In this document: positions 1 to 5,786 of the stretch, piece after piece | Layout: each line of letters starts with the position of its first letter | Numbering within the stretch: the stretch's first letter is position 1 | Assembly: GCA_003978455.1 (NCBI GenBank) | Contig: QNZT01000159.1 | Coordinates: forward strand, 1 to 15,150 | Reading direction: 5' to 3' | DNA from: Sulfurospirillum sp. | GTDB lineage: Bacteria > Campylobacterota > Campylobacteria > Campylobacterales > QNZT01 | DNA length: 15,150 nucleotides | Program-made: the position numbers and the translations under genes | Notes under the pieces: generated by a model | Told to the model about the DNA's origin: nothing | The model's database searches: none | Seen by the model: only the letters and a program-made list of their open reading frames with translations

Positions 1-76
1 AGTTTTGTATCTCTTCGATACTCTTTTCCACTGTCTCCTGATGCTGCCGCATCTGACTCTCTATCATCGTCATCAT
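1..76 (-). CDS. 5' end of an unknown gene, cut by the window edge
   Basis: An open frame starts with ATG at 76 (a second ATG at 73 is possible) and runs off the window start without a stop. The 25 visible residues begin MMTMIESQMRQHQETVEKSI and are rich in Glu, Gln and Lys, which suggests an amphipathic or coiled-coil helix. An AAAGG stretch lies about 11 bases upstream, a somewhat long ribosome binding site spacing. The gene has the same direction as the glycosidase-like and waaC genes and would follow them, but an inverted-repeat element of 123 bp lies between. Product unknown; too little is visible for a family call. Confidence 0.45.
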   Translation of the reverse strand, partial: MMTMIESQMRQHQETVEKSIEEIQN

Positions 77-95
77 TGTGTTTGAACCTTTAGAA

Positions 96-218
96 GTGAT
101 GTTTATTGAAAACTATGACGAGAGGCTCAGACCGAAGGGAGGATTTCACGGAAAGTTTGCTTCGCAACCGCAAATCGCTACTTTTGCCCTCGGAGGAATA
201 GTTTTCAATAAACATCAC
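96..218. repeat. 123-bp element with 21-bp perfect inverted ends (MITE-like)
   Basis: The arm at 96-116 (begins GTGATGTTTATTG, ends AAAACTAT) is the exact reverse complement of the arm at 198-218. The 81-bp interior can fold further: CCGAAGGG near 130 can pair with CCCTCGG near 188, and a TTTGC/GCAAA pair lies inside, so the whole unit can form one long hairpin. There is no open reading frame of note in it. It overlaps the last 4 bases of the glycosidase-like gene, whose TGA stop lies inside the right arm. No clean target-site duplication is visible; CTTTA occurs near both ends (88-92 and 223-227) but at unequal distance. It may be a MITE, a REP-like repeat or an unusually large terminator structure. 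Confidence 0.6.
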
Positions 219-1267
219 CGCTCTTTATGTTGTATCATCTCTTTAAAACGGTAAAACGCTTCGGTTTTACGTATCTTTCCGTCCCGGTTATCGACCAGAC
301 CGTAGCCGGGTGCGATAAGCTGGTGCCAGTAAATACGCGCTATTTTACCTGTTTTTTCCGCAATCTCAAAATACTCCTTCATGAACACGGCATACGCCTC
401 TTCACCGACACACTCTCTCTCGCTTGTGGGTGCCCAGGGTGCGGTGCCCGAAAGGGGCCAGTTCACTTCGGTGATGTAGATTTTGTTTTCGCTTTTGGGG
501 GAGAGTCTGACCATCGCATAGAGCAGATCGATTTTCCGTTTTGTGTCGAAGATACCCATCTGGGCATTTTGCGGTGCTCCCCGCCTGTCCACATAGAGCA
601 GTGCCGAAAAAGCGTCGTAGTGCACTTTGTAACGGTTAAAGAGGGTGCGTACCGTGTAGTGATACTCAAAATCGATCACCGAAGAGCCGACCAGTTTCAG
701 GCGGGGAAACGCCCTGTCACGGATCTGCTGGATTCTAGCATACCAGCCAAGATACTCTTCCATGGAGAAGAAGCCCCATTTGGTACGGTTGATCGCATTG
801 CCTGCCTGAAACTCTGAAACAAAAGGAGAAAGTTTTTCAAAAAGCAGCACGATATCCTTCTCCAGCAGCATCCTATCTTCGATATGCTCCCGATCCTGCA
901 AGATATTGACCAGTACGGTTTTACCGGCAGCGTTCCACTTTCGGATAAAATCACGATAAGCGTCGATGCGTGCCATCTCCCAAAGCGGCACCCTGACCAA
1001 AATATGCTCCACCCCAAGCTCTTCGATCAGATCGAACTGCACATGCCCTTTGTCCAGATCGACACCCATACCGTATATATCCTTCGCTACCGTTTCGGAC
1101 TTCATGAAGGGCATCGCAAGCAGGGAGAGCGGATAAAAGAGCAGGTTTATCGCCAGCAGCGGAAGATAGTCTTTGAGATATCTCCGTCGCATCGTCTTTT
1201 TATAGCGTTTGTCTTTCAGCGGATAGGGTTGGTCGGAGTAGCCGTCCCAGTGAAACGGTGCTTTCAT
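215..1267 (-). CDS. Membrane-anchored glycosidase-like (TIM-barrel) protein
   Basis: This is a 350-residue protein with a basic N-terminal segment, one membrane span at about residues 34-54, and a soluble domain from about 60 that should face the periplasm. The domain resembles a clan GH-A glycoside hydrolase barrel: a GMGVDLD strand near 66, strand-like steps at ILVRVPLW and KTVLVNIL, an IYITEVNWP motif at 263-271 whose Glu267 fits the nucleophile position, and YWHQLIAPGYGLVD near 313-326. At the place where such enzymes usually carry Asn-Glu, this protein has GNAIN (156-160), with Ala158 instead of the acid/base Glu. It may therefore be a non-catalytic binder or use another acid. The start overlaps the waaC stop as ATGA, which implies translational coupling and a role in surface polysaccharide or LPS. 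The fold call is by motif only, and the substrate is unknown. Confidence 0.6.
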   Translation of the reverse strand: MKAPFHWDGYSDQPYPLKDKRYKKTMRRRYLKDYLPLLAINLLFYPLSLLAMPFMKSETVAKDIYGMGVDLDKGHVQFDLIEELGVEHILVRVPLWEMARIDAYRDFIRKWNAAGKTVLVNILQDREHIEDRMLLEKDIVLLFEKLSPFVSEFQAGNAINRTKWGFFSMEEYLGWYARIQQIRDRAFPRLKLVGSSVIDFEYHYTVRTLFNRYKVHYDAFSALLYVDRRGAPQNAQMGIFDTKRKIDLLYAMVRLSPKSENKIYITEVNWPLSGTAPWAPTSERECVGEEAYAVFMKEYFEIAEKTGKIARIYWHQLIAPGYGLVDNRDGKIRKTEAFYRFKEMIQHKER

Positions 1268-2241
1268 GAAGCCATCACCCTCGCGGCGGCATCGAGAATC
1301 TCAGCGGGGGAGATCTCTTTGATGGAGTAGTCGTTTTTGTTCAGTTTCAGAGGATCGACGCTGGAGGGGGATTTGAGCAGTATGGTTCTTTCGTCGCTGT
1401 AGACACGTACCGGCGGTGTCGGTCCAAAGAGCAGCACTGTCGGCTTGTTGCACGCCCAGCCCAGATAGGTCGGTCCCGTATCGTTGCCGATCACCAGTGT
1501 ACTGTGTGACACAACCGCTTTGAGTTCATGAAGCGATATCTTCGGCAGTACGGTCACATTGGAAGCGTGTTCTGCCAGATACTCCGCAAATGCCTTCTCC
1601 TCCTCGTTTCCGTGCGCCACCACGACCGGCATATGCAACCCCTGCGCCACTTTGACAAACTGCTCTTTTGGATAGACCCTGCTTTGCCAGGTCGAACCGA
1701 CAACAAAGAGCGCATACGCCCCCTGCGGCACAAACTCCGGTCTCTCTTTCACATACATATAGGGCGCTTTTGCCAGCACCTCCTCTTTGGAGAGTGTAAA
1801 ACCGAGCGCCTCAGAGGCGAGTAGCCGGTAACGGTCGGTCGTCGGCGTATCGTAGGGGATCGCATATCCTTTGGTGTAGAACCACGCCGCCTGCTTCTCC
1901 CGCAGCCCCTCTTTGCCAAATCCCCGTACATCGTCGCCAAGCAGCCGGGAGACGATCGCCGACTTGATCAACCCCTGCATATCGATCACCACATCGTAGT
2001 AGCCGTATCGGCGGATATGCCTGATCTCGTCAAAGAGTGCGGAGGGAGACTTTTTCAGACGCGAAAGATTGACCGGGCAGACACGGTCAACTCCCGGGAC
2101 ACCCTCCAGCACACCGCTGAACTTCTCTTCCGCAAACCAGTGGAGTGTGGCATCCGGGTAGGCTTTTTTGATAAACTGCACGACAAAGGCGCTCTGGATG
2201 ATATCTCCGAGTGCCGATAATTTTACAATGGCTATTTTCAT
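1264..2241 (-). CDS. waaC: Lipopolysaccharide heptosyltransferase I
   Basis: This 325-residue GT9 family (GT-B fold) enzyme adds the first L-glycero-D-manno-heptose from ADP-heptose to Kdo of lipid A at the inner face of the inner membrane. The N-terminus MKIAIVKLSALGDI is diagnostic and holds Asp13, the catalytic base position of the family. VIDMQGLIKSAI (85-96) and GSTWQSRVYPKEQF (182-195) match the acceptor and ADP-sugar regions. GNDTGPTYLGWA (252-263) is the donor-binding motif; most relatives have His where this protein has Tyr259. Length is normal. The ribosome binding site is weak (AGAGAG about 5 bases before ATG). It is the first gene of a minus-strand unit with the glycosidase-like gene and is divergent from the response regulator. 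Confidence 0.92.
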   Translation of the reverse strand: MKIAIVKLSALGDIIQSAFVVQFIKKAYPDATLHWFAEEKFSGVLEGVPGVDRVCPVNLSRLKKSPSALFDEIRHIRRYGYYDVVIDMQGLIKSAIVSRLLGDDVRGFGKEGLREKQAAWFYTKGYAIPYDTPTTDRYRLLASEALGFTLSKEEVLAKAPYMYVKERPEFVPQGAYALFVVGSTWQSRVYPKEQFVKVAQGLHMPVVVAHGNEEEKAFAEYLAEHASNVTVLPKISLHELKAVVSHSTLVIGNDTGPTYLGWACNKPTVLLFGPTPPVRVYSDERTILLKSPSSVDPLKLNKNDYSIKEISPAEILDAAARVMAS

Positions 2242-2276
2242 GATACTCTCTGTTTTATCTTGTTGATATATACCGA

Positions 2277-2298
2277 AGACTTTGCGGGACTAAAGTCT
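2277..2298 (-). other. Stem-loop in the waaC leader
   Basis: AGACTTT (2277-2283) and AAAGTCT (2292-2298) form a perfect 7-bp stem with an 8-base loop. It lies about 35 bases upstream of the waaC start and inside the leader expected from the -10 box at 2339-2344. It has no U-tract after it, so it is not an ordinary terminator. Function unknown. Confidence 0.35.
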
Positions 2299-2338
2299 CC
2301 GCTTCCGGCAGTATGGGGAAATTCTCAATATAAAAATT

Positions 2339-2344
2339 ATTATA
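2339..2344 (-). promoter_or_regulatory. Candidate -10 box for waaC
   Basis: Read on the minus strand this is TATAAT in an AT-rich stretch, with no clear -35 box, as is common in Campylobacterota sigma-70 promoters. The leader to the waaC ATG would be about 90 bases. Confidence 0.45.
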
Positions 2345-2353
2345 CCTTTTTAA

Positions 2354-2386
2354 GGTAAATATACAGCGATTTATACTATATTTACC
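2354..2386. promoter_or_regulatory. Dyad operator over the response-regulator promoter
   Basis: GGTAAATATA (2354-2363) and TATATTTACC (2377-2386) are perfect 10-bp inverted arms with a 13-base spacer. A plausible -10 box TATACT (2372-2377) for the plus-strand response regulator lies in the spacer, and the waaC -10 box lies 10 bases to the left. A dimeric regulator bound here could act on both divergent units; autoregulation by the adjacent OmpR-type protein is the simplest guess. Confidence 0.5.
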
Positions 2387-2424
2387 CTAACACGTTACAG
2401 TATCACAAAGAGAGGAATTTCCGA

Positions 2425-3111
2425 ATGATCAAAATACTCATGATAGAAGATGATGCCGAGCTGGCGGAGATTTTGACCGAATATCTTGCACAGTTCGGTA
2501 TGGAAGTGACCAACATCGAAGACCCTTTTCTGGGGCTCTCCACACTCAATACCCAGAAATTTGATCTCGTCATCCTCGACCTTACCCTCCCCGGACTCGA
2601 CGGGCTTGAAGTGTGCAGCGATATCCGCAAATGGCACGACATCCCCATCATCATATCGTCGGCACGTCATGATATCACAGACAAAGTCGAGGCGCTGGAG
2701 CGCGGTGCCGACGACTACCTGCCCAAACCCTACAATCCCAGAGAACTCGAAGCGCGTATCCGAAGCCTGCTACGGCGTAAAAACAATGAGTTCGCCAGTA
2801 CGGAGCGTACAGTCAAAAAACAGAAGGATCTCGAAGTCGATGAGAATCAGCAGCTGATCCGACACAAAGGCGAAGAGCTCCAGCTCACCAAAGCCGAATA
2901 CGGTATCCTCAAATACCTCATCAAAAAAGAGGGCGGCGTCGTCTCCAGAGAAGAGTTGATCTACAATGTCGAAGCGATCAGCGAAGAGAGTTCCAACAAA
3001 AGTATCGATGTTATCGTCGGGCGTATCCGCCAGAAACTCGGAGAGACCCCTAAAAATCCGGTCTATATTCACTCCGTCAGAGGCGTGGGTTACAAATTTA
3101 CCCAACCGTAA
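2425..3111 (+). CDS. OmpR/PhoB-family response regulator
   Basis: This 228-residue two-domain transcription regulator is the output partner of the kinase that follows. The receiver domain (about 1-118) has the acidic pocket Glu8-Asp9-Asp10, the phosphoacceptor Asp52 in VILDLTLPGLDG, Ser79 in IIISSA and Lys101 in the LPKPY motif. A charged linker (about 119-130) leads to a winged-helix DNA-binding domain (about 131-228) with LTKAEYGILKYL, the recognition-helix region SNKSIDVIVGRIRQKL and the terminal hairpin VRGVGYKF. A clear ribosome binding site, AGAGGAA, lies before the ATG. The pair resembles the Campylobacterota ArsRS type (acid response in Helicobacter pylori), but the regulon here cannot be read from sequence. 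The stop is 9 bases before the kinase ATG. Confidence 0.93.
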   Translation: MIKILMIEDDAELAEILTEYLAQFGMEVTNIEDPFLGLSTLNTQKFDLVILDLTLPGLDGLEVCSDIRKWHDIPIIISSARHDITDKVEALERGADDYLPKPYNPRELEARIRSLLRRKNNEFASTERTVKKQKDLEVDENQQLIRHKGEELQLTKAEYGILKYLIKKEGGVVSREELIYNVEAISEESSNKSIDVIVGRIRQKLGETPKNPVYIHSVRGVGYKFTQP

Positions 3112-3120
3112 CCGGACTTC

Positions 3121-4362
3121 ATGAAGAAATCGATCTTTTACAACATCACCTTTATATTTCTCATAGCGGCAATGGCGGTCGGTGTCGCCTACCTCTATAT
3201 GCTCAAATATGACAAGCAGAAATATTCTCAGGAGCTAAACCAGCGCTACTCTATCGTCGCACGGGCAACCCTGATGAAACTACTCAGTGAACCGATCACC
3301 GAAAAGTTCAAAAACGAACTTGCCGTCTATGATATGAAGCTGATCAAAGATACCAAACTGATCAAAAATGTGCTTCAAAAAGGGGAAGTACTTCAGAAAC
3401 TCCGGGTTAAAGTAGGCAGCAGTGCCATCTATTTTTACGACGATAGCAACTTTTTGCTGATCGAGTCGATCAACAATAAAGCGCTTTTGCTCTACGACAA
3501 AGCATACAAACCCTACCAGAACCAGATACTCTATATCAAACTGATCTTCGGCGGTATGTTGATCGTCCTTCTTCTTGCCTATCTCTGGACTATCTCAAGG
3601 CTAGGCCCCATCAAAAAACTAAAACATGAGATCGACAAATTTGCCAAAGGGGATCTGGACATCAACTGTAAGATGGATCGGGGAGATGAGATATCCGAAG
3701 TCGCCAACGCTTTCGACAACGCTGTCAATAAGATCAAAAAACTCAACAACTCCCGCAAACTCTTTTTGCGAAACATCATGCATGAACTCAAAACACCGAT
3801 CACCAAAGGGATGTTGTCCGCAGAGATGCTCCCGCCGGGCAAACAGAAGCAGCGTCTCACCTCCGTTTTTCAGCGTCTGGAGAGTCTGCTCAACGAATTT
3901 ATCGCCATCGAACAGATCACCGTGGACGGCAGTTTTCTCAACAAACGGGTCTACCGTATCATCGATATCATCGACGAAGCGATCGACCTCTCCATGGCGG
4001 AGCATCAAAATTATGAACTCACCCTTCAGGAAGATCTACAGTTGAAAGTCGATTTCAAACTCTTCAGTATCGCCATCAAAAATATGATCGACAACGGCAT
4101 CAAATACTCCGTTGACAATAAAGTACTGATATATGCGGAGGATGAAAGTATCGATTTTCTCAGCAAAGGGACGAAACTCGAACACGATCTGGACTACTAT
4201 ATCGAACCTTTCACCCAGGGAAGCAACCGTAACAGCAAAAGTTTCGGGCTGGGACTCTATATTGTGGATAGTATCCTCAATGCCCATAAGATGAAACTGG
4301 TCTATGAATACAAAAACGGCTATAACATATTCAAGTTTACGAACATAATGCCGATTATATGA
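3121..4362 (+). CDS. Sensor histidine kinase (ArsS-like)
   Basis: This 413-residue inner-membrane kinase should phosphorylate the preceding regulator. Two membrane spans (about 5-27 and 138-157) enclose a periplasmic sensor of about 110 residues. A HAMP-like linker (about 158-210, GPIKKL...GDEI) leads to the H-box NIMHELKTPITKG with His221, a short dimerisation helix pair, and an ATPase domain with N-box NMIDNGIKYS (321-330), F-box EPFTQG (362-367) and G2 motif FGLGLYIV (375-382). The usual DxGxG G1 box is not seen; DFLSKG (345-350) stands in its place. This reduced G1 box also seems to occur in related epsilonproteobacterial kinases, by my recollection. A lone periplasmic sensor without a PAS domain fits pH or envelope sensing, but the signal is unknown. 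Confidence 0.88.
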   Translation: MKKSIFYNITFIFLIAAMAVGVAYLYMLKYDKQKYSQELNQRYSIVARATLMKLLSEPITEKFKNELAVYDMKLIKDTKLIKNVLQKGEVLQKLRVKVGSSAIYFYDDSNFLLIESINNKALLLYDKAYKPYQNQILYIKLIFGGMLIVLLLAYLWTISRLGPIKKLKHEIDKFAKGDLDINCKMDRGDEISEVANAFDNAVNKIKKLNNSRKLFLRNIMHELKTPITKGMLSAEMLPPGKQKQRLTSVFQRLESLLNEFIAIEQITVDGSFLNKRVYRIIDIIDEAIDLSMAEHQNYELTLQEDLQLKVDFKLFSIAIKNMIDNGIKYSVDNKVLIYAEDESIDFLSKGTKLEHDLDYYIEPFTQGSNRNSKSFGLGLYIVDSILNAHKMKLVYEYKNGYNIFKFTNIMPII

Positions 4363-4390
4363 AAAATATTTCGTAAAGGAAGTCTCAGTT

Positions 4391-4786
4391 ATGGAAAACG
4401 TACTCTTTCCGCTCAATTCGTTCAAAGCACTCGTAGCCCACCACATCGCACTGATAGAGCGCTTTTCCGAACCGGAGCTTGCCGAGTTCTCACTTCTTTT
4501 TCTGAAACTCGACGATTATGAGAACATTGAGATCAAAAAGAGTATTCAAATCGTTTTTCGTGACAGCGACATCATCTTCGAATATGATGAGAACTATATT
4601 ATTCTCCTGCCCAAAACCGACTGGAACGGCGCCATCGAACTCCTCAACGGATTGCAGGAGTTTCTGGGACAAGCGTTTCAGGACTCCATCGTCACCTACC
4701 CGGATGACGGCGAAAATGCCGAAGCGTTGCTGGAGAGTTTTAAAAATGTAGTGAAAAAGTACTATAATATATCTTTGGAGATCTAA
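4391..4786 (+). CDS. Stand-alone degenerate GGDEF-fold protein
   Basis: This 131-residue cytoplasmic protein follows the kinase after 28 bases, with a strong AAAGGAAG ribosome binding site. Several stretches match a diguanylate cyclase domain in order: FSLLFLKLDDYENI (33-46, the metal/substrate strand), RDSDIIFEYDENYIILLP (57-74, the signature hairpin), TDWNGAIELLNGLQEFLG (76-93), and SIVTYPDDGENAEALLESF (99-117). The GGDE of the active loop is replaced by Asp-Glu-Asn (66-68), one residue shorter, so cyclase activity is not expected. No RxxD inhibitory site and no extra sensor domain are seen. It may bind a nucleotide, or serve as a protein-interaction partner for the kinase or regulator. The family assignment rests on pattern matching by eye. 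Confidence 0.6.
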   Translation: MENVLFPLNSFKALVAHHIALIERFSEPELAEFSLLFLKLDDYENIEIKKSIQIVFRDSDIIFEYDENYIILLPKTDWNGAIELLNGLQEFLGQAFQDSIVTYPDDGENAEALLESFKNVVKKYYNISLEI

Positions 4787-4787
4787 T

Positions 4788-4814
4788 CACCGTACCACAG
4801 ACTATCTGACGGTG
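4788..4814 (+). other. Stem-loop in the leader of the DUF190-crcB pair
   Basis: CACCGT (4788-4793) pairs with ACGGTG (4809-4814). Inside, CAG (4798-4800) pairs with CTG (4806-4808) around the loop ACTAT, with a 4-base bulge on the left side. No U-tract follows, so it is a poor terminator. It starts directly after the GGDEF-like stop codon and may be a processing or regulatory structure. It does not match the fluoride (crcB) riboswitch consensus as I know it. Confidence 0.35.
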
Positions 4815-4845
4815 CAGTGACAAACTAAAACCGAAGGATAGCTAC

Positions 4846-5190
4846 ATGAAACGACTTCTGGGCACCAAAAAACTACTCAAAATCTATATCGACACCGACG
4901 ACAAATATGACAAAAATCCCCTCTGGGAAACCATCCTCAAAGAGGCGAAGGGTGCAGGTCTCAGCGGTGCAACAGTCTATAAAAGCATCAGCGGTATGGG
5001 GATACACAGCGAATTTAAAAGCTACAAAGTGATCGCTCTCTCCCAGTCGCTGCCGCTTGTTATCGAGATGATCGATGATGAAGAGAATATCCTGGCATTT
5101 ATGGATCGTCTAGATGCTATCATGGAAGAGGGACTGGTTACACTCAGCGATGTGGAAGTGATCCGATACAAGCACAAAGGGGAGAACTGA
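4846..5190 (+). CDS. DUF190 (UPF0166) PII-like protein
   Basis: This 114-residue cytoplasmic protein belongs to the DUF190 family, which adopts a PII-like fold. The core motifs are easily seen: GAGLSGATVYKSISGMG (36-52), IALSQSLPLVIEMIDDEE (63-80) and the C-terminal GLVTLSDVEVIRY (96-108). It is often encoded next to crcB, as here, and is thought to modulate or accompany fluoride export; its ligand is not established. A GAAGGA ribosome binding site lies about 8 bases before the ATG. The stop TGA shares one base with the ATG of crcB (TGATG), so the two proteins are translationally coupled. Length is normal for the family. Confidence 0.88.
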   Translation: MKRLLGTKKLLKIYIDTDDKYDKNPLWETILKEAKGAGLSGATVYKSISGMGIHSEFKSYKVIALSQSLPLVIEMIDDEENILAFMDRLDAIMEEGLVTLSDVEVIRYKHKGEN

Positions 5191-5573
5191 TGTTCTCATC
5201 TACGCTGCTATATATAGGATTCGGCGGTTTTTTCGGTGCGATATCACGCTTTCTGATCGCAAGCGGTGTACAGAAACTTTTCGGCGGTTTTTTCCCGGTC
5301 GGAACACTCAGTGTCAATGTCATAGGCAGTTTCATCATCGGCATCGCGGCACTCTACTTCGAGCAAATCGTCGCACCGGAGTACCGTGCCTTCTTCATCA
5401 CCGGCTTTCTGGGTGCACTAACCACATTTTCGACATTTAGCTACGAGACGACGATGCTGATCGAACAGAGCGCTTACTACAAAGCGTTTTTAAATATCAC
5501 ACTCAATGTTTTTTTCAGTGTAGGCGCGACGATACTGGCGATGGTACTCTTCAGAAAAGTGATCGCCGGATAG
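5190..5573 (+). CDS. crcB: CrcB/Fluc fluoride ion channel
   Basis: This 127-residue small membrane protein forms a dual-topology dimer in the inner membrane and lets fluoride leave the cell. Four hydrophobic segments are seen (about 4-26, 35-57, 66-86 and 96-124). The family motifs are complete: GGFFGAISRF (12-21), GTLSVNVIGSFIIG (38-51) with the conserved Asn43, and GFLGALTTFSTFSYE (72-86) with the two pore Phe residues (80 and 83) and the Thr-Thr and Ser sites. Only one copy is present, which fits a homodimer. It overlaps the DUF190 stop by one base. The ribosome binding site GGGGAGAA lies in the end of DUF190. Confidence 0.95.
   Translation: MFSSTLLYIGFGGFFGAISRFLIASGVQKLFGGFFPVGTLSVNVIGSFIIGIAALYFEQIVAPEYRAFFITGFLGALTTFSTFSYETTMLIEQSAYYKAFLNITLNVFFSVGATILAMVLFRKVIAG
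5220..5294. repeat. 15-bp direct repeat inside crcB
   Basis: TTCGGCGGTTTTTTC occurs at 5220-5234 and again at 5280-5294, exactly 60 bp apart and in frame. It encodes FGGFF twice (residues 11-15 and 31-35). Recombination between copies would remove or add 20 residues in frame. Confidence 0.8.
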
Positions 5574-5665
5574 CACGCCCCGCTAACACGAATCAGAAGA
5601 GATTTGTAAAATTTTAAGCGCGGTTTATCTGCGCGTGAGCCCTGCGCTGAGCTGAGAGCGTTAAG

Positions 5666-5689
5666 AAATCGTGAACTGCTTCACGATTT
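5666..5689. terminator. Perfect 10-bp hairpin, candidate bidirectional terminator
   Basis: AAATCGTGAA (5666-5675), loop CTGC, TTCACGATTT (5680-5689) followed by one more T. The A-rich left and T-rich right flanks allow weak intrinsic termination in both directions between convergent genes. The T-tract is short. Confidence 0.4.
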
Positions 5690-5703
5690 TAGCTCGGAAC
5701 CAA

Positions 5704-5727
5704 GCTGATGTGCACTTGTGTACCAGC
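5704..5727. other. Imperfect hairpin
   Basis: GCTG-AT-GTGCAC (5704-5715) can pair with GTGTACCAGC (5718-5727), with a 2-base bulge, one G-T pair and a very tight loop that would open by one pair. It is the middle one of three hairpins in this spacer. Confidence 0.3.
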
Positions 5728-5745
5728 GCCGGCAGCGTTAGCGTA

Positions 5746-5770
5746 GCTTTTGGGACTTTGTTCCAAAAGC
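5746..5770. other. 11-bp hairpin near the lipoprotein gene end
   Basis: GCTTTTGGGAC (5746-5756) pairs with GTTCCAAAAGC (5760-5770) around a TTT loop, with one G-T pair. There is no T-tract on either side, so it may protect a 3' end or belong to a repeat rather than terminate by itself. Confidence 0.4.
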
Positions 5771-5786
5771 GTTAACTTAATGATCC

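Larger units (their letters stand above)
5574..5786. other. Hairpin-rich convergent spacer, no gene
   Basis: This 213-bp stretch lies between the convergent ends of crcB and the small lipoprotein gene. It is locally richer in GC than its neighbours and holds no credible reading frame. At least three hairpins stand in a row (5666-5689, 5704-5727, 5746-5770), and the heptamer AGCGTTA occurs three times in direct order (5657, 5734, 5768), with a CGCTAAC near 5581. It should contain terminators for both genes, but its amount of structure exceeds that need. A dispersed repeat or a small structured RNA is possible. Confidence 0.5.

Noticed and set aside
88..227. CTTTA near both ends of the inverted-repeat element as a target-site duplication
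   Set aside because: The distances from the arms differ (3 and 4 bases) and the match is only 5 bases in AT-rich flanks, so it is not convincing.
227..1330. Two open frames of 196 and 148 codons on the plus strand
   Set aside because: They lie opposite the glycosidase-like and waaC genes, show no recognisable domain and are explained by the codon use of the real minus-strand genes.
4391..4786. An active diguanylate cyclase
   Set aside because: The fold is plausible, but the GGDEF loop is replaced by Asp-Glu-Asn and shortened, so catalysis is unlikely.
4787..4845. Fluoride (crcB) riboswitch before DUF190-crcB
   Set aside because: A stem-loop is present, but the conserved GATG...GTTC and GCTGATG blocks and the pseudoknot partners of that riboswitch were not found.
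5708..5746. A 12-codon frame (ATG to TAG) in the convergent spacer
   Set aside because: It has no ribosome binding site and its bases are used by hairpins; chance is the simplest explanation.
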